This document shows positions 52,924 to 62,337 of a stretch of 64,000 nt of DNA, piece by piece (the stretch's first letter is position 1; the number at the start of each line of letters is the position of its first letter). The DNA lies in the NCBI RefSeq assembly GCF_026339955.1, contig NZ_JAPEPW010000001.1, forward strand, positions 496,001-560,000, read 5' to 3'. Under the pieces are notes generated by a model. The model was not told where the DNA came from and made no database searches. It saw only the letters and a list, made by a program, of their open reading frames with translations. A program made the position numbers and the translations under genes. The DNA is from Streptomyces sp. NBC_01549. Its GTDB lineage: Bacteria; Actinomycetota; Actinomycetes; Streptomycetales; Streptomycetaceae.

Positions 52924-53546
52924 GCCACACCTGCCATCTGCGGCTGAAGCCGGCCGCCGCTCAAACACCACAGCTCATCCAAACGCTCGGTGTCGTAGGC
53001 CAGATGGGAAACCACCAGGACCGAACGCCCCCGATCACGCAGACGGCCCGCCAGTTGCCAAAACCGCAGGTAAGTGTCCCAGTCGAACCCTTGGTACGGC
53101 TCGTCCAACAGCAGCACCTGCGGATCGTGCATCAACGCCAAAGTGAGGTTCAGCTTCTGCCGCGTGCCGCCGCTGAGCACCCCGGCCCGCTCATCGACGT
53201 ACTCGGCCAGGCCGAGCACCTCCATCACCTCCTGAGCGTGTCGCAGGTCATCCAGCCGGAACGCCGCCTGGAGGAAGGCGAGGTGCTGGCGCACGGTCAG
53301 CGCGTCGTTGAGCACCACCTGCTGCGGGCAGTATCCAAACCGGCCGGCGTGTCGAACCTGGCCGCCGGACGGCCGAAGCTCCCCAGCCAGGATCTTCAGC
53401 AGGGTGGACTTGCCTGCACCGTTTTCTCCCACAATGCCGGTCAGCGCCCCTGCCGGCAGTCGCAGATCGACTCCCCGCAGCACGCGCCGTTTCCCGTAGC
53501 AGTGGTGCACATCAATGACTTCCACCAGTACAGCCCCAGCCAGCAC
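52920..53546 (-). CDS. ABC transporter ATP-binding protein
   Basis: 208 residues from GTG 53546. Walker A GENGAGKST (about 39-47), Q-loop YCPQQVVL, signature LSGGTRQKLNL (about 124-134), Walker B VLLLDEP (about 144-150) and switch His in VVSHLAYD are all present. It is first in the operon with the permease and the prenyl-synthase fusion, so it probably powers export of the product or of a precursor. Confidence 0.92.
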   Translation of the reverse strand: MLAGAVLVEVIDVHHCYGKRRVLRGVDLRLPAGALTGIVGENGAGKSTLLKILAGELRPSGGQVRHAGRFGYCPQQVVLNDALTVRQHLAFLQAAFRLDDLRHAQEVMEVLGLAEYVDERAGVLSGGTRQKLNLTLALMHDPQVLLLDEPYQGFDWDTYLRFWQLAGRLRDRGRSVLVVSHLAYDTERLDELWCLSGGRLQPQMAGVA

Positions 53547-53557
53547 ACTCGACGACG

Positions 53558-54205
53558 GTGATCCACTGCGACAACGAATGCGTTGGGGGAGAGAAACGGG
53601 CCCCCGTAAGACGGGATGCCTTCAAGCTCACGACTGCACCCTGGGCGGTAACCCTCGCGGACCTGAAGAACTGGGTCCCGATCGTGGGCATCCAGCACGA
53701 GTACAGCCTCGTCGAGGGCACCGCCGACCGTGAGCTCCTGCCCATGGCCGAGAGCCTCGGGCTCGGCGCAGCCCTGTGGTCCCCGCTCGGCGGCGGACTG
53801 CTCACCGGCAAGTACCGCAGCTCCGCCGAGGGACGCCTGAGCGACCTGGGCATGGTCATCCACACCGAGAGCACCGGCCAGAAGACCGCCGTCGTCGACA
53901 CCGTCCTGGCGATCGCCGAGGAGACCGGCGTGACGCCCGCCCAGGTGGCGGTGGCCTGGGTGCGCGAGCGTGCCGCCCGCTCCGTGGCCACGCTCGTCCC
54001 GATCATCGGCCCGCGCAGTCTCTCCCAGCTCGACAGCTACCTCGGCGCACTCGACGTCCAGCTGACCGATGAGCAGTACACCCGCCTGGCCGAGGTCAGC
54101 GCGGTGCCGCTCGGCGTGCCCCACGAGGGGATCGCCGCCTCCCTGGACCGCCTCCAGGGAGGCGCCGCCGACCGCGTCACCGCCCCGGTCGTGCCGGTGG
54201 CCTGA
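53558..54205 (+). pseudogene. Aldo/keto reductase, 5'-truncated
   Basis: The family match begins near 53630 (TTAPWAVTLADLKNW) and runs through VGIQHEYSLVEGTADRELLP, LGAALWSPLGGGLLTGKYRS and PIIGPRSLSQL to the end at 54205. The N-terminal half with catalytic Asp, Tyr and Lys is absent, replaced by antisense of the ABC gene. The remaining C-terminal half cannot be active on its own. Confidence 0.8.
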
Positions 54206-54302
54206 TGGGTGAACGCGGCTGAGGACGAGGTGCGCCCGCGCCGCAGCCAGGAGAGCAACACAGCGGGAGCGGCTGCCGGTCGCCGCAGGTTTCGGCGGTC
54301 TG

Positions 54303-54510
54303 TCAGACGATCTTCAGGTCGTAGGGGCCGGCGAGGGGGACGTAGCCGTCGTTCGTCTGAATCCACAGCTGGTAGCTGCCGACGGGGAGATCTCGGGAGG
54401 TCGGGATGGATACCGTGCCGCCGGTGTCCCGGACGTATTGCCAGCCCATGACGACACATGCTCCCTGAGGCGAGTCGACGCGGACGGCGCTTCTGTGCGG
54501 CCGTTGGAAG
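54303..54510 (-). pseudogene. C-terminal remnant of a beta-sandwich protein
   Basis: The reverse strand has a clear coding run of about 65 residues: RVDSPQGACVVMGWQYVRDT, GGTVSIPTSRDLPVGSYQLW and IQTNDGYVPLAGPYDLKIV, then stop. The alternating strand pattern suggests the end of a secreted carbohydrate-binding or enzyme domain. No start or upstream part is found. Between 54511 and 54611 I see nothing. Confidence 0.45.
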
Positions 54511-54615
54511 GGTCGTGCACGTGCAGGGTTGGGCAGCGGGCCGCAGGGGGAGTCTGTGTCCTGCGGCCCGTCAACTGACGTGGAGCCACTGTGACATAAG
54601 TGGCCGCTGTCCTAG

Positions 54616-56060
54616 TAGGGCTTTGTTAGGTCCTGTGGTGGGGTTCGGGTGTGGGGGCGGGGTGGCCGCATATCGAGCAGGCGCCGGTCCAGGTGGCCAG
54701 GATCTTCTGTAACGCGCGCAGAACCGCGTAGAGGGTCAGGCCGGCGCAGGGACTTTTGGGTCGAGGCGGAGCATGGTGCAGAAGGCCTGGGCGAGGGCGG
54801 CCAGGGTCACGTGCCGGTGCCAGCCGAGGTAGCTGCGGCCTTCGAAGTGGTCCAGGCCGAGGCCGTCCTTGAGCTCACGGTAGTCGTGCTCGACCCGCCA
54901 GCGGATCTTGGCGATACGGACGAGTTCGCGTAGCGGGGTGCCGGCGGGCAGGGTGGAGAGCCAGTAGTCGGTGGGCTCGGCGGCGCCGGGTGGCCATTCG
55001 GCCAGCAGCCAGCACTCGGGCAGACTGCCGTCCAGGTCACGGGGGATGTCGCGGTTGGCCGGGCGCACGCGCATGGCCACGAAGCGCGAGCGCATGTCGG
55101 CCCGTGGGTTGCGCGGACCGCTCTTGGTGCCCTGGCGCCAGGTGACGGTGCGGGCGGCGCCCCGCCCGGCGGCCAGGACGAGGTCACGCAGGGTGCTGTG
55201 CGGCATCGGGTAGGCGGGCCGGGGCGGGCGGCCGCGGCCGCTGTAGGGCGGACGCTCGGGCAACGCCTCACCGGGGTAGGCGGTGGTGGTTCCTTTGACG
55301 GCGACCGCGTAGGCGAGACCGCGTTCGGTCAGGCCCAGGCGGAAGCCGGTGGCATCGCCGTAACCGGCATCGGCGACCACCGGCAGACCGGGCAGTTCCC
55401 ACTGGCCGCGGACCTCGTCGAGCATCTCCAGCGCCTGGCGCCACTTCTCCTTGTGGCGGACCTGGTCGGGGATGCCCGCCCGCTGGCGGCGTCGGCGGAT
55501 CGCCTCGGCCAGCAGCGGGTCGTCCCCGGATGCGGCGTCGTCCCAGCTGTCGGGGATGAACAGCCGCCAGTTGACGGCCGCTGAGGCGTGGTCGCTGACC
55601 AAGTTGACACTGACCGCTATCTGGCAGTTTCCGCGCTTGCCCAAGGCGCCGCAGTACATCCGGGCCACCCCAGGGGAGTCGTACCCGTCCTTTGGGAAGC
55701 CCGTGTCGTCGATCGCATACGCCTCCGGGGTGATGTGCGCCGCTGCCCACCGCGAGACCCGGCGCCGCACCTCGACGTAGTCCCAGGTGGAGGAGGAGAT
55801 GAACTGCTGCAGCTGCTGGTGGTCCACGCCCAGACGCTCGGCCATCGGCTGCATCGACTTGCGCTTGCCGTCCAGCATCAGCCCACGCACGTACAGCTCG
55901 CCCTTGGCCCGCTGGTCCCGGCGTTTCACCGTGCCGAGCATCTCGGCTGCGAACGCCTCCAAGCGGGGGCGGATCTCGTCCATCTCCTCAGGTGTCACAC
56001 CTGACAGGACATCACGAGACTACCTCGGAACGATCAACCAGGGTACGTAACAAAGCCCTA
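54616..56060 (-). mobile_element. IS701-family element with CTAG target duplication
   Basis: Perfect 13-base inverted ends TAGGGCTTTGTTA (54616-54628) and complement (56048-56060) are bordered by CTAG on both sides (54612-54615, 56061-56064). 1445 bp with one intact transposase gene. It has landed 35 bp upstream of the molybdoenzyme gene. Confidence 0.88.
54736..55998 (-). CDS. IS701-family transposase
   Basis: 420 residues, complete. Blocks: ELYVRGLMLDGKRKSMQPMA, YAIDDTGFPKDGYDSPGVAR (first Asp), LPVVADAGYGDATGFRLGL (second Asp) and IRWRVEHDYRELKDGLGLDH (Glu). It is only distantly similar to the IS701 transposase at 22787, so the two copies are different elements of the family. Confidence 0.93.
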   Translation of the reverse strand: MTPEEMDEIRPRLEAFAAEMLGTVKRRDQRAKGELYVRGLMLDGKRKSMQPMAERLGVDHQQLQQFISSSTWDYVEVRRRVSRWAAAHITPEAYAIDDTGFPKDGYDSPGVARMYCGALGKRGNCQIAVSVNLVSDHASAAVNWRLFIPDSWDDAASGDDPLLAEAIRRRRQRAGIPDQVRHKEKWRQALEMLDEVRGQWELPGLPVVADAGYGDATGFRLGLTERGLAYAVAVKGTTTAYPGEALPERPPYSGRGRPPRPAYPMPHSTLRDLVLAAGRGAARTVTWRQGTKSGPRNPRADMRSRFVAMRVRPANRDIPRDLDGSLPECWLLAEWPPGAAEPTDYWLSTLPAGTPLRELVRIAKIRWRVEHDYRELKDGLGLDHFEGRSYLGWHRHVTLAALAQAFCTMLRLDPKVPAPA

Positions 56061-56098
56061 CTAGAGCCGGGGAACTTCAGAGACGGAGTTGATGCATC

Positions 56099-58408
56099 GT
56101 GGAACGACGCATGTCGGTTGCGACGCACTGGGGCAGTTTTGTCGCGGTGGTTGATTCCGGTCGGCTGGTGCGAATCGAGCCGAGGGGCGATGACCCCGCG
56201 CCGTCGCCTATCGGACCCGGAATGGTGACAGCCGCCGACGACAGCGCCCGCGTGCTGCGCCCCGCGGTGCGCAAGGGCTGGCTGAACGGCCTGCCGCGCG
56301 CCCACGACATGGCCAGGGGCGCGGACGCCTTCGTGGAGGTGAGCTGGGACGACGCGATCACCCTGGTGAGCGAGGAACTGCGCCGAGTGCGTTCACAGCA
56401 CGGAGACAGCGCCGTGTTCGGCGGCTCCTACGGCTGGGCGAGTGCAGGCGCGTTCCACAACGCGCAGGCGCAACTCCACCGGTTCCTGGCATTAGGCGGG
56501 GGATACACCGACTCTCGCAACACGTACAGCACCGCAGCTTTGGAGGTCATCCTCCCCCATGTGATCGGCGGAGCTCCGTGGAGTTACCAGTCCCGGATGC
56601 CGATGTGGGACGACATCGCCGACAACTGTGAGCTTGTGGTGGCGTTCGGAGGGCTGGCCCTCAAGAACAGCCAAATCAACCCCGGCGGACTGGCCAGACA
56701 CCAGACGCAGGACCTTCAGCGAAAGTGCCGTGCTGCCGGGGTGCGGTTCGTGAACATCAGCCCCATCCGCAGCGACACCGCCAGCTTCCTCGACGCCGAG
56801 TGGCTGCCCGTCATCCCCAACACCGACACCGCCGCGATGCTCGGCATCGCACACACCATGCTGGTCAACGGCTGGCACGACGAGGACTTCCTTCGCCGTT
56901 GCTGCGTCGGGTTCGACCGCTTCGCCTCCTACTTGACCGGCGAATTCGACGGCGTTGCCAAGGATGCCGCCTGGGCAGCGAGGATCACGGGCATGAGCCG
57001 GGACACGATCACCGAACTGGCTCGCCGCCTGTCCACGCAACGTTCGCTCATCATGGTCAACTACGCGATACAACGGGCGGACCACGGCGAACAGCCGATC
57101 TGGATGTCGGTCGTGCTGGCTGCCATGGCGGGCTCGATGGGGCGGCCAGGCTGCGGCTGGGGCGCGGGCTACGCGACGATGGACGCGACCGGCGTCGCCC
57201 CCGGCCGGCCCTCCGTGGCGTCGATTCCCCGGGTTCCCAACCCTGTCGCGGATTTCATCCCTGTCGCACGGATCGCCGACACCCTGCTGCATCCGGGCAA
57301 GACCATCGACTACGACGGCCAGCGCCTGACCTTGCCCGAGCTCCGCCTGATCTACTGGTGCGGAGGGAACCCGTTCCACCACCACCAAGATCTCCACCGC
57401 TTGACCCGCGCCTGGCAGACCCCTGACACGGTGGTGGTTCACGAAGCCTGGTGGAACACCACGGCCAAGTTCGCCGACATCGTCCTTCCCGTCGCCACCA
57501 GCCTGGAGCGCGACGACTTCGCCGCCGGATTCTCCGACCCCCACCTCGTCGCGATGCCGAAAGTCCGTGAGCCGGCGGGCGAGTCACGCACCGACCACCA
57601 CATCTTCACCGCCCTGGCCTCCCGACTCGGATACGAGTGCGAGTTCACGCAGTCACGCTCCGAGATCGAATGGGTCCGGCACCTCTACGAGCAGACGAGG
57701 GCCGACCTCGGCGACGACGGGGCCTTGCCGAGTTTCGACGACTTCTGGCGAAGCTCCACGGCTGAGCTACCGGCGCTGAGCGGCCCGTTCCCCGGCAGCT
57801 TCGAGGCGCTCCGCGCAGATCCGCAGCGTTTCCCCCTTACGACCCCGTCGGGCCGGATCGAGATCTTCTCCGAGGAGGTCAACTCGTTCGGCTACGACGA
57901 CTGCACCGGGCATCCGGCGTGGTTCGAACCAGTGGAGTGGCTCCGTGCCGGCCTATCGGACCGATTCCCGCTGCACTTGATCTCGAATCAGCCCGCCTCA
58001 CGTCTGCACAGCCAGTACGACAACGGCGGCCACAGCCTCAAGTCGAAGATCCGTGGCCGTGAGCCCGTGACGATCAATCCGCTGGACGCCGCGTCCCGTG
58101 GCATCGAGAACGGCATGATCGTACGCGTCCACAACGACCGCGGCAGCTGCCTGGCGGGCGCAGTCCTGTCGGACGATGTCATGCCAGGCGTCATCCAACT
58201 GTCCACCGGAGCATGGTGGGACCCGGCCCAGCCAGGCCAGAGCGGCACCTTGGACCGCCACGGCAATCCGAACACCCTCACGGCCGACCGAGGGTGCTCG
58301 CGACTGTCCCAGGGACCGAGCGCCCACAGTGCGCTCGTCGATGTCGAGCTCTACGACGGCCCCCTTCCGGATGTGCTCGCCTTCACACCACCACACCTCG
58401 AACGCTGA
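56099..58408 (+). CDS. BisC/DMSO-reductase-type molybdopterin oxidoreductase
   Basis: 769 residues from GTG 56099 (ATG 56111 possible). No N-terminal Fe-S cysteines and no Tat signal, so a cytosolic enzyme of the biotin-sulfoxide/TMAO reductase type. The molybdenum-ligand region is GGSYGWASAGAFHNAQ (about 103-118, Ser ligand), with WCGGNPFHHHQDLHRL and the C-terminal dinucleotide-binding part around ISNQPASRLHSQYDNGG. It would reduce S- or N-oxides. The IS701 element just upstream has probably replaced its promoter region. Confidence 0.88.
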   Translation: MERRMSVATHWGSFVAVVDSGRLVRIEPRGDDPAPSPIGPGMVTAADDSARVLRPAVRKGWLNGLPRAHDMARGADAFVEVSWDDAITLVSEELRRVRSQHGDSAVFGGSYGWASAGAFHNAQAQLHRFLALGGGYTDSRNTYSTAALEVILPHVIGGAPWSYQSRMPMWDDIADNCELVVAFGGLALKNSQINPGGLARHQTQDLQRKCRAAGVRFVNISPIRSDTASFLDAEWLPVIPNTDTAAMLGIAHTMLVNGWHDEDFLRRCCVGFDRFASYLTGEFDGVAKDAAWAARITGMSRDTITELARRLSTQRSLIMVNYAIQRADHGEQPIWMSVVLAAMAGSMGRPGCGWGAGYATMDATGVAPGRPSVASIPRVPNPVADFIPVARIADTLLHPGKTIDYDGQRLTLPELRLIYWCGGNPFHHHQDLHRLTRAWQTPDTVVVHEAWWNTTAKFADIVLPVATSLERDDFAAGFSDPHLVAMPKVREPAGESRTDHHIFTALASRLGYECEFTQSRSEIEWVRHLYEQTRADLGDDGALPSFDDFWRSSTAELPALSGPFPGSFEALRADPQRFPLTTPSGRIEIFSEEVNSFGYDDCTGHPAWFEPVEWLRAGLSDRFPLHLISNQPASRLHSQYDNGGHSLKSKIRGREPVTINPLDAASRGIENGMIVRVHNDRGSCLAGAVLSDDVMPGVIQLSTGAWWDPAQPGQSGTLDRHGNPNTLTADRGCSRLSQGPSAHSALVDVELYDGPLPDVLAFTPPHLER

Positions 58409-58542
58409 CACGCAAGCTGCCTGCCTCTTCGGGCAGGTTCTTCGAGTTCGCCGTCGTCAAGCGCGCAGCGGGCCGCCCCGGCTGCCAGAGGCTCCACCCC
58501 CCGTTTTGCAATTGCGTAATCAGATGAATACTGTGCGCAGTC

Positions 58543-59094
58543 GTGACTGCACTTCAAGACCTCAAGTACGGCCAGTGGTTCAGGGGCGCCGACGTCGACG
58601 GCGACGGGTTCATCACCCAGCAAGACGTCCGCGCGATGAGCGAGCGCTACATCGCCGCCCGAGACACCGCGCCGGACTCCGCGACCGCCCGCCGACTCAT
58701 CGAGGGAATGGACGGGTTCTGGACGAATGTGATCGCCCCGATGGACCAGGACGGCGACGGGAAGGTCGACCTGCGGGAGATGACCGAAGGCTTCAGGAGC
58801 GTCCTGACCGACCCCGCCCTCTATCCGCAGCAGATCGCGCCGGTCACCAACTGCTTCTTCGACCTCGTCGACCTCAACGCAGACGGCAAGATCGACCAGG
58901 CCGAGTTCCAGCAGATGTTCGACTCGGTCGCCGGTGTGCCCGGCGAGGACTGCGCCACGGTCTTCGCCGCTCTGGACAGGGACGGCTCCGGTGGGCTGGA
59001 CCGCGCCGAATTCCACCAGGTTCTCACCGAGTTCTTCTACGGCAACGACCCGGATGCTCCTGCCAACCACCTCTTCGGCAGGGTCACCGCCTGA
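58543..59094 (+). CDS. Calerythrin-like protein with four EF-hands
   Basis: 183 residues from GTG 58543. Four EF-hand loops are visible: DVDGDGFITQQD (17-28), DQDGDGKVDLRE (67-78), DLNADGKIDQAE (110-121) and DRDGSGGLDRAE (146-157). Acidic residues occupy positions 1, 3, 5 and 12 in most loops, so calcium binding is likely. Cytosolic; resembles actinobacterial calerythrins thought to buffer or sense calcium. Monocistronic. Confidence 0.92.
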   Translation: MTALQDLKYGQWFRGADVDGDGFITQQDVRAMSERYIAARDTAPDSATARRLIEGMDGFWTNVIAPMDQDGDGKVDLREMTEGFRSVLTDPALYPQQIAPVTNCFFDLVDLNADGKIDQAEFQQMFDSVAGVPGEDCATVFAALDRDGSGGLDRAEFHQVLTEFFYGNDPDAPANHLFGRVTA

Positions 59095-59283
59095 CAGCCC
59101 GAGATCCGACCGCCCACACCACTGCTGTGTGGGCGGTCGGCGTCGAGGCCCCAGGCCAGGCAGTCCCTGGCGCGCCCCGTCGGTCGGCGGCCGACTCGTC
59201 GTTCTCGTCCAGCTCCGGCGCGTCCGGGTCGCGCAGCGGGCGCAGGGTACCGGCGGCCGGGGTCGAGGCGTGAAGCTGTAGCG

Positions 59284-59940
59284 GTCGAGCAGTTTCAGGT
59301 CGCGTGCTTGAGCGGGGACAGCCGGGCGATGTCCTCCTCGCGGAGCTCGTGGCCTTCCGTCGTACCGGGCCAGCGCCGCCATGCGGTCAGGTGGGAACTG
59401 AGACAGCTTCAGCCGGCGAGCCGATACGCACTGATCTCATCCGCGCGCTCCAGCGCGCGGGCGAACGCGGTGCCCGTTATCCGCGTCGGCGGCCGGTGCA
59501 ACCGCTCCAGCTCCGAGAACCGCGAGCCCTCCGGCGTCTTCAGCGTCGCCACCAAGTCGCCGGGCAACGCCGGGTCCGCCCGCCGCGCGGCCCCGCGACC
59601 GTGGCATGCAGCCGCTTCTCCGCAGCCTTCCGCGCCTCCGACACCTCCGGGCAAGCACCGATACCCCAGGCAGCAGCACCCGGTGACGGCGCAACCAGCC
59701 CACCGACTGGTCGAACAGCGTCACCGGTCCCTCGGCGTGCGTCCACGCCCGCCCGTGCAGGAACGTACGGAACCGCCGCGACCACTCCGCGTCCTCGTAC
59801 TCGTGGTACGCGTGGGCATCCCGGATCTCCCACGCGTGCTCGTACGCCGTCGGCTTGCGCTCGGTGTACCGCTTCACGCACGGGACGCGTAGAACCTGCT
59901 GCCCGCGCCGCGTGCCCCTGCCCCCCGCGCCCACCGGACA
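59284..59940 (-). pseudogene. Tn3-family transposase N-terminal remnant (DUF4158)
   Basis: Reverse-strand pieces in different frames join as RYTERKPTAYEHAWEIRDAH, AYHEYEDAEWSRRFRTFLHG, LFDQSVGWLRRHRVLLPGVS, then LPGDLVATLKTPEGSRFSEL and RMAALARYDGR. This is the DUF4158 part of Tn3-type transposases, with at least two frameshifts. The rest of the transposase and any resolvase are absent. Confidence 0.65.
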
Positions 59941-60097
59941 CCCGGCGGGCGGACCTTCGCGTCCGCCGCTGCCGCTGGGAAGCCCGGCCTGCGCGTCCGC
60001 TCAGCCACTTCTGTCGGCATACGCAACCGCAGCCGCGCCGACACAGCGTCGGGCGGCCGGCGCTCGTCCTGGAGCGGTCAGACCTACAGTGACGGCT

Positions 60098-60125
60098 CGT
60101 CAGAACGAGCGTCAAACAAGCGTCG
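60098..60125. repeat. GCGTCA-type arm motif left of module D
   Basis: CGTCAGAACGAGCGTCA followed by AACAAGCGTCG, close to the motif left of module C. It starts 204 bp left of module D. 59941-60301 shows no gene otherwise. Confidence 0.55.
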
Positions 60126-60301
60126 AAACGGCGGACAGTCACCCGTGGCGACGGCAATCGGAACTCCCCCACCATCCCGGCAAAGACCCGGCGTAACGCC
60201 AGGTCAAACGTTCGTCGGCGACGGATACGACACGCTTGACGTCATGCGGTGCGGGAAACAACTCAAGCACTACCGGCCGCGTTTAGAAAACCCGAGAAAC
60301 T

Positions 60302-60469
60302 GCAGGTCAGATCCCCTTTGACACCGGCTCCAAAACCGCCACGCACTCCACGTGCGACGTCATCGAAAAGATGTCGCCCCGATTCGATCCGGGAGAAACA
60401 CCAGGTCAGAAGCATTATGCGGGTCGTTCTTCCAGTCTGTCAGACGCTCAGAGCGTCAAACGAGCGTCA
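60302..60469 (-). repeat. Attachment-like module D with methyltransferase 3' tail
   Basis: Minus strand reads DIFSMTSHVECVAVLEPVSK, G, I, stop. GCAGGTCAGA (60302-60311) and CCAGGTCAGA (60401-60410) are 99 bp apart; AGCGTCAAACGAGCGTCA lies at 60452-60469. The tail is conserved at protein level (HVECVAVLEPV) while third positions vary. No supported gene between it and 60716. Confidence 0.75.
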
Positions 60470-60716
60470 GGGCCGACGGCCTTTCTCACTTCGCCGAGTT
60501 GGTGCACCCGGCGGTGCGCGCCTCGGGCGCTCGTGACCGTCACGCACTGCTCCGACGGCAGGGGAGCTGACGGTCGCGGAATTATGCGTACCACACGAAC
60601 CCCGTCTCGGACGGGGCGTACCACTCCTGGGCACTGACTCGACGACTGCTCCGACACCGCGCTACGTCCGGTCCCCGGGCGGGCGACCCGGGGGGGCGCT
60701 TGACCGGCTGACCGCG

Positions 60717-60883
60717 TCACCGGGGAAGATGCCTGCGGCGGCGGCCCAGGCGCAGGCCGATGAGGACGAAGTCGGCGACCAGAACCAACACGCCGATGAC
60801 AACAGATAGAACAGGCCCTTCGCCACCACACCGATGATGCCGAGCACGATGGCCACAATGACCAGCAGGAGGAAGAGAGCCAT
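60717..60883 (-). pseudogene. Small hydrophobic protein with a frameshift
   Basis: From ATG 60883 (GAGGTG seven bases upstream) the peptide is MALFLLLVIVAIVLGIIGVV, AKGLFYLLS; a one-base loss near 60806 then shifts the frame, after which VVIGVLVLVADFVLIGLRLG and RRRRHLPR follow to TGA 60717. The joined product would be a two-helix membrane protein of ~55 residues, like the short hydrophobic proteins common in Streptomyces. The shift could be a real mutation or a sequencing error. Confidence 0.6.
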
Positions 60884-60920
60884 TGGTGTCACCTCATGGT
60901 GGGAGACGTTGTTGGGGGCA

Positions 60921-61277
60921 TCAGCGGCGGGCGAGGCGACGTTCGCCGCCCGCACCCGTTCGGTAGGCGAGCTCGTAGTGCGCGAAGACCGACTTCTCGT
61001 CCTCCGCGAGCAGTTCGCCGTCCGTGCCGATCGAGGGCGCTTCCTTTACCTGCTTCTTGTCGTAGGCGACCTTCAGATAACCGGGACCGACCGTCGCGTC
61101 GCCCAGGGGGACGAACACCAGCCGGTGCCGGGTCGGCAGGCCGACCGTGACCGTCGCGAACACGGGCTGGTCCGTGGCCGTGTCGACGTAGACCGCCTCC
61201 AGGACGCCAATCTTGTGCCGCTCGTGGTCGACCACGTCGTGGCCTCGCCATTCCCTGATGTCTTGCGCCTCGAACAC
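60921..61277 (-). CDS. PRC-barrel domain protein
   Basis: 118 residues from GTG 61277, with GGAGGGGG six bases upstream; the longer frame to 61409 is not needed. REWRGHDVVDHERHKIGVLE followed by AVYVDTATDQPVFATVTVGL is the PRC-barrel fold, and the C-terminal half (DKKQVKEAPSIGTDGELLAE) is the usual tail of stress-related actinobacterial members. Role unknown; often near general stress genes. Confidence 0.8.
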   Translation of the reverse strand: MFEAQDIREWRGHDVVDHERHKIGVLEAVYVDTATDQPVFATVTVGLPTRHRLVFVPLGDATVGPGYLKVAYDKKQVKEAPSIGTDGELLAEDEKSVFAHYELAYRTGAGGERRLARR

Positions 61278-61506
61278 GGGGCCCCCTCCGTCGCAGGTCA
61301 GCTGAAGACCGCTGTCGTCGCTCTCTCGCTCCTTCCTCCTTACCTGCCTACCGAGCGTCACACCCTGGAGAACAGCCAACTTGCAGGCCGGACGACGGAC
61401 GACCTTCACGCGTGGCGCGATGCCTCGGAGACCGCCCAGACCGTCGCGGTCCAGCGCGCGGGAGCGTGGGAGATGAGCGGCGCGGGCCGCAACACCTGTC
61501 GCGGGG

Positions 61507-62337
61507 TCAGTAGGTGGTCAGGGAGATGGCGATGTAGTGCGCGGTGAAGGCTGCCACGGTCAGGGCGTGGAACACCTCGTGGAAGCCGAACCAGCGGGGT
61601 GAGGGGTCGGGGCGCTTGAGGGCGTAGACGACCGCGCCCGCACTGTAGAGGAGACCGCCGACCACGATCAGGGTGAGTACGGCCCCTCCGCCGGCGTGCA
61701 GGAAGTCGGGCAGGTACCGCACCGGTGCCCACCCCAGAGCCAGGTAACACGGGGTGTACAGCCAGCGCGGAGCCCCGACCCAAAAGACCCGGAACGCGAT
61801 GCCGGCCAGTGCGCCCGCCCACACGATCCACAGCAGCACGGACCGCTGGTCCGGCGGGAGCAGGAGCACCGCCAGCGGGGTGCAGGTGCCGGCGATGATC
61901 AGGAAGATGTTGGCGTGGTCGAGACGTCGCAGGAGAGCCTCACCGAGCGGCCCCCAGGTTCCGCGGTGGTAGATGGCGCTCGTTGCGAACAGCAGCCAGG
62001 CGGTAACCGAGTACACGGCGCAGGCCAGCGCCGCCTGCGGAGTGCGAGCCAGGCAGATGAGCACGATGCCCGCGATCAGTGCGGCGGGAACCATTCCGGC
62101 ATGGAGCCAGCCACGCAACCTCGGCTTGATCGGTTCGGCCAGGTCGGCTGCCCGCTCCACCAGAGCGGCAACCGGGTGAGCGTTCTCGCCTGCCTCGTCA
62201 CCTTGTGATCCGACGGGCAGCCCGTCTTCACGACCCTCTCCACGACCCGAGGCGGCGTGAAAGTATTCGGCTTCAGCGGCGTCGCGGGACACAGCTTCTC
62301 GTCCTCCCTCGGACTCCTGAACGTCACCGGTGATCAC
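61507..62337 (-). CDS. Hemolysin III (PAQR/YqfA-like) family membrane protein
   Basis: 276 residues. Seven membrane segments between residues ~78 and 275. Metal-site residues of the superfamily are visible: S-x-x-x-H in ATSAIYHRGTW (about 120), DHANIFLIIAGTCTP (about 138-152) and the last-helix HEVFHALTVAAFTAHY (about 250-265). Its N-terminal ~75 residues are polar and variable. The precise activity of bacterial members is unknown. Confidence 0.88.
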   Translation of the reverse strand: MITGDVQESEGGREAVSRDAAEAEYFHAASGRGEGREDGLPVGSQGDEAGENAHPVAALVERAADLAEPIKPRLRGWLHAGMVPAALIAGIVLICLARTPQAALACAVYSVTAWLLFATSAIYHRGTWGPLGEALLRRLDHANIFLIIAGTCTPLAVLLLPPDQRSVLLWIVWAGALAGIAFRVFWVGAPRWLYTPCYLALGWAPVRYLPDFLHAGGGAVLTLIVVGGLLYSAGAVVYALKRPDPSPRWFGFHEVFHALTVAAFTAHYIAISLTTY

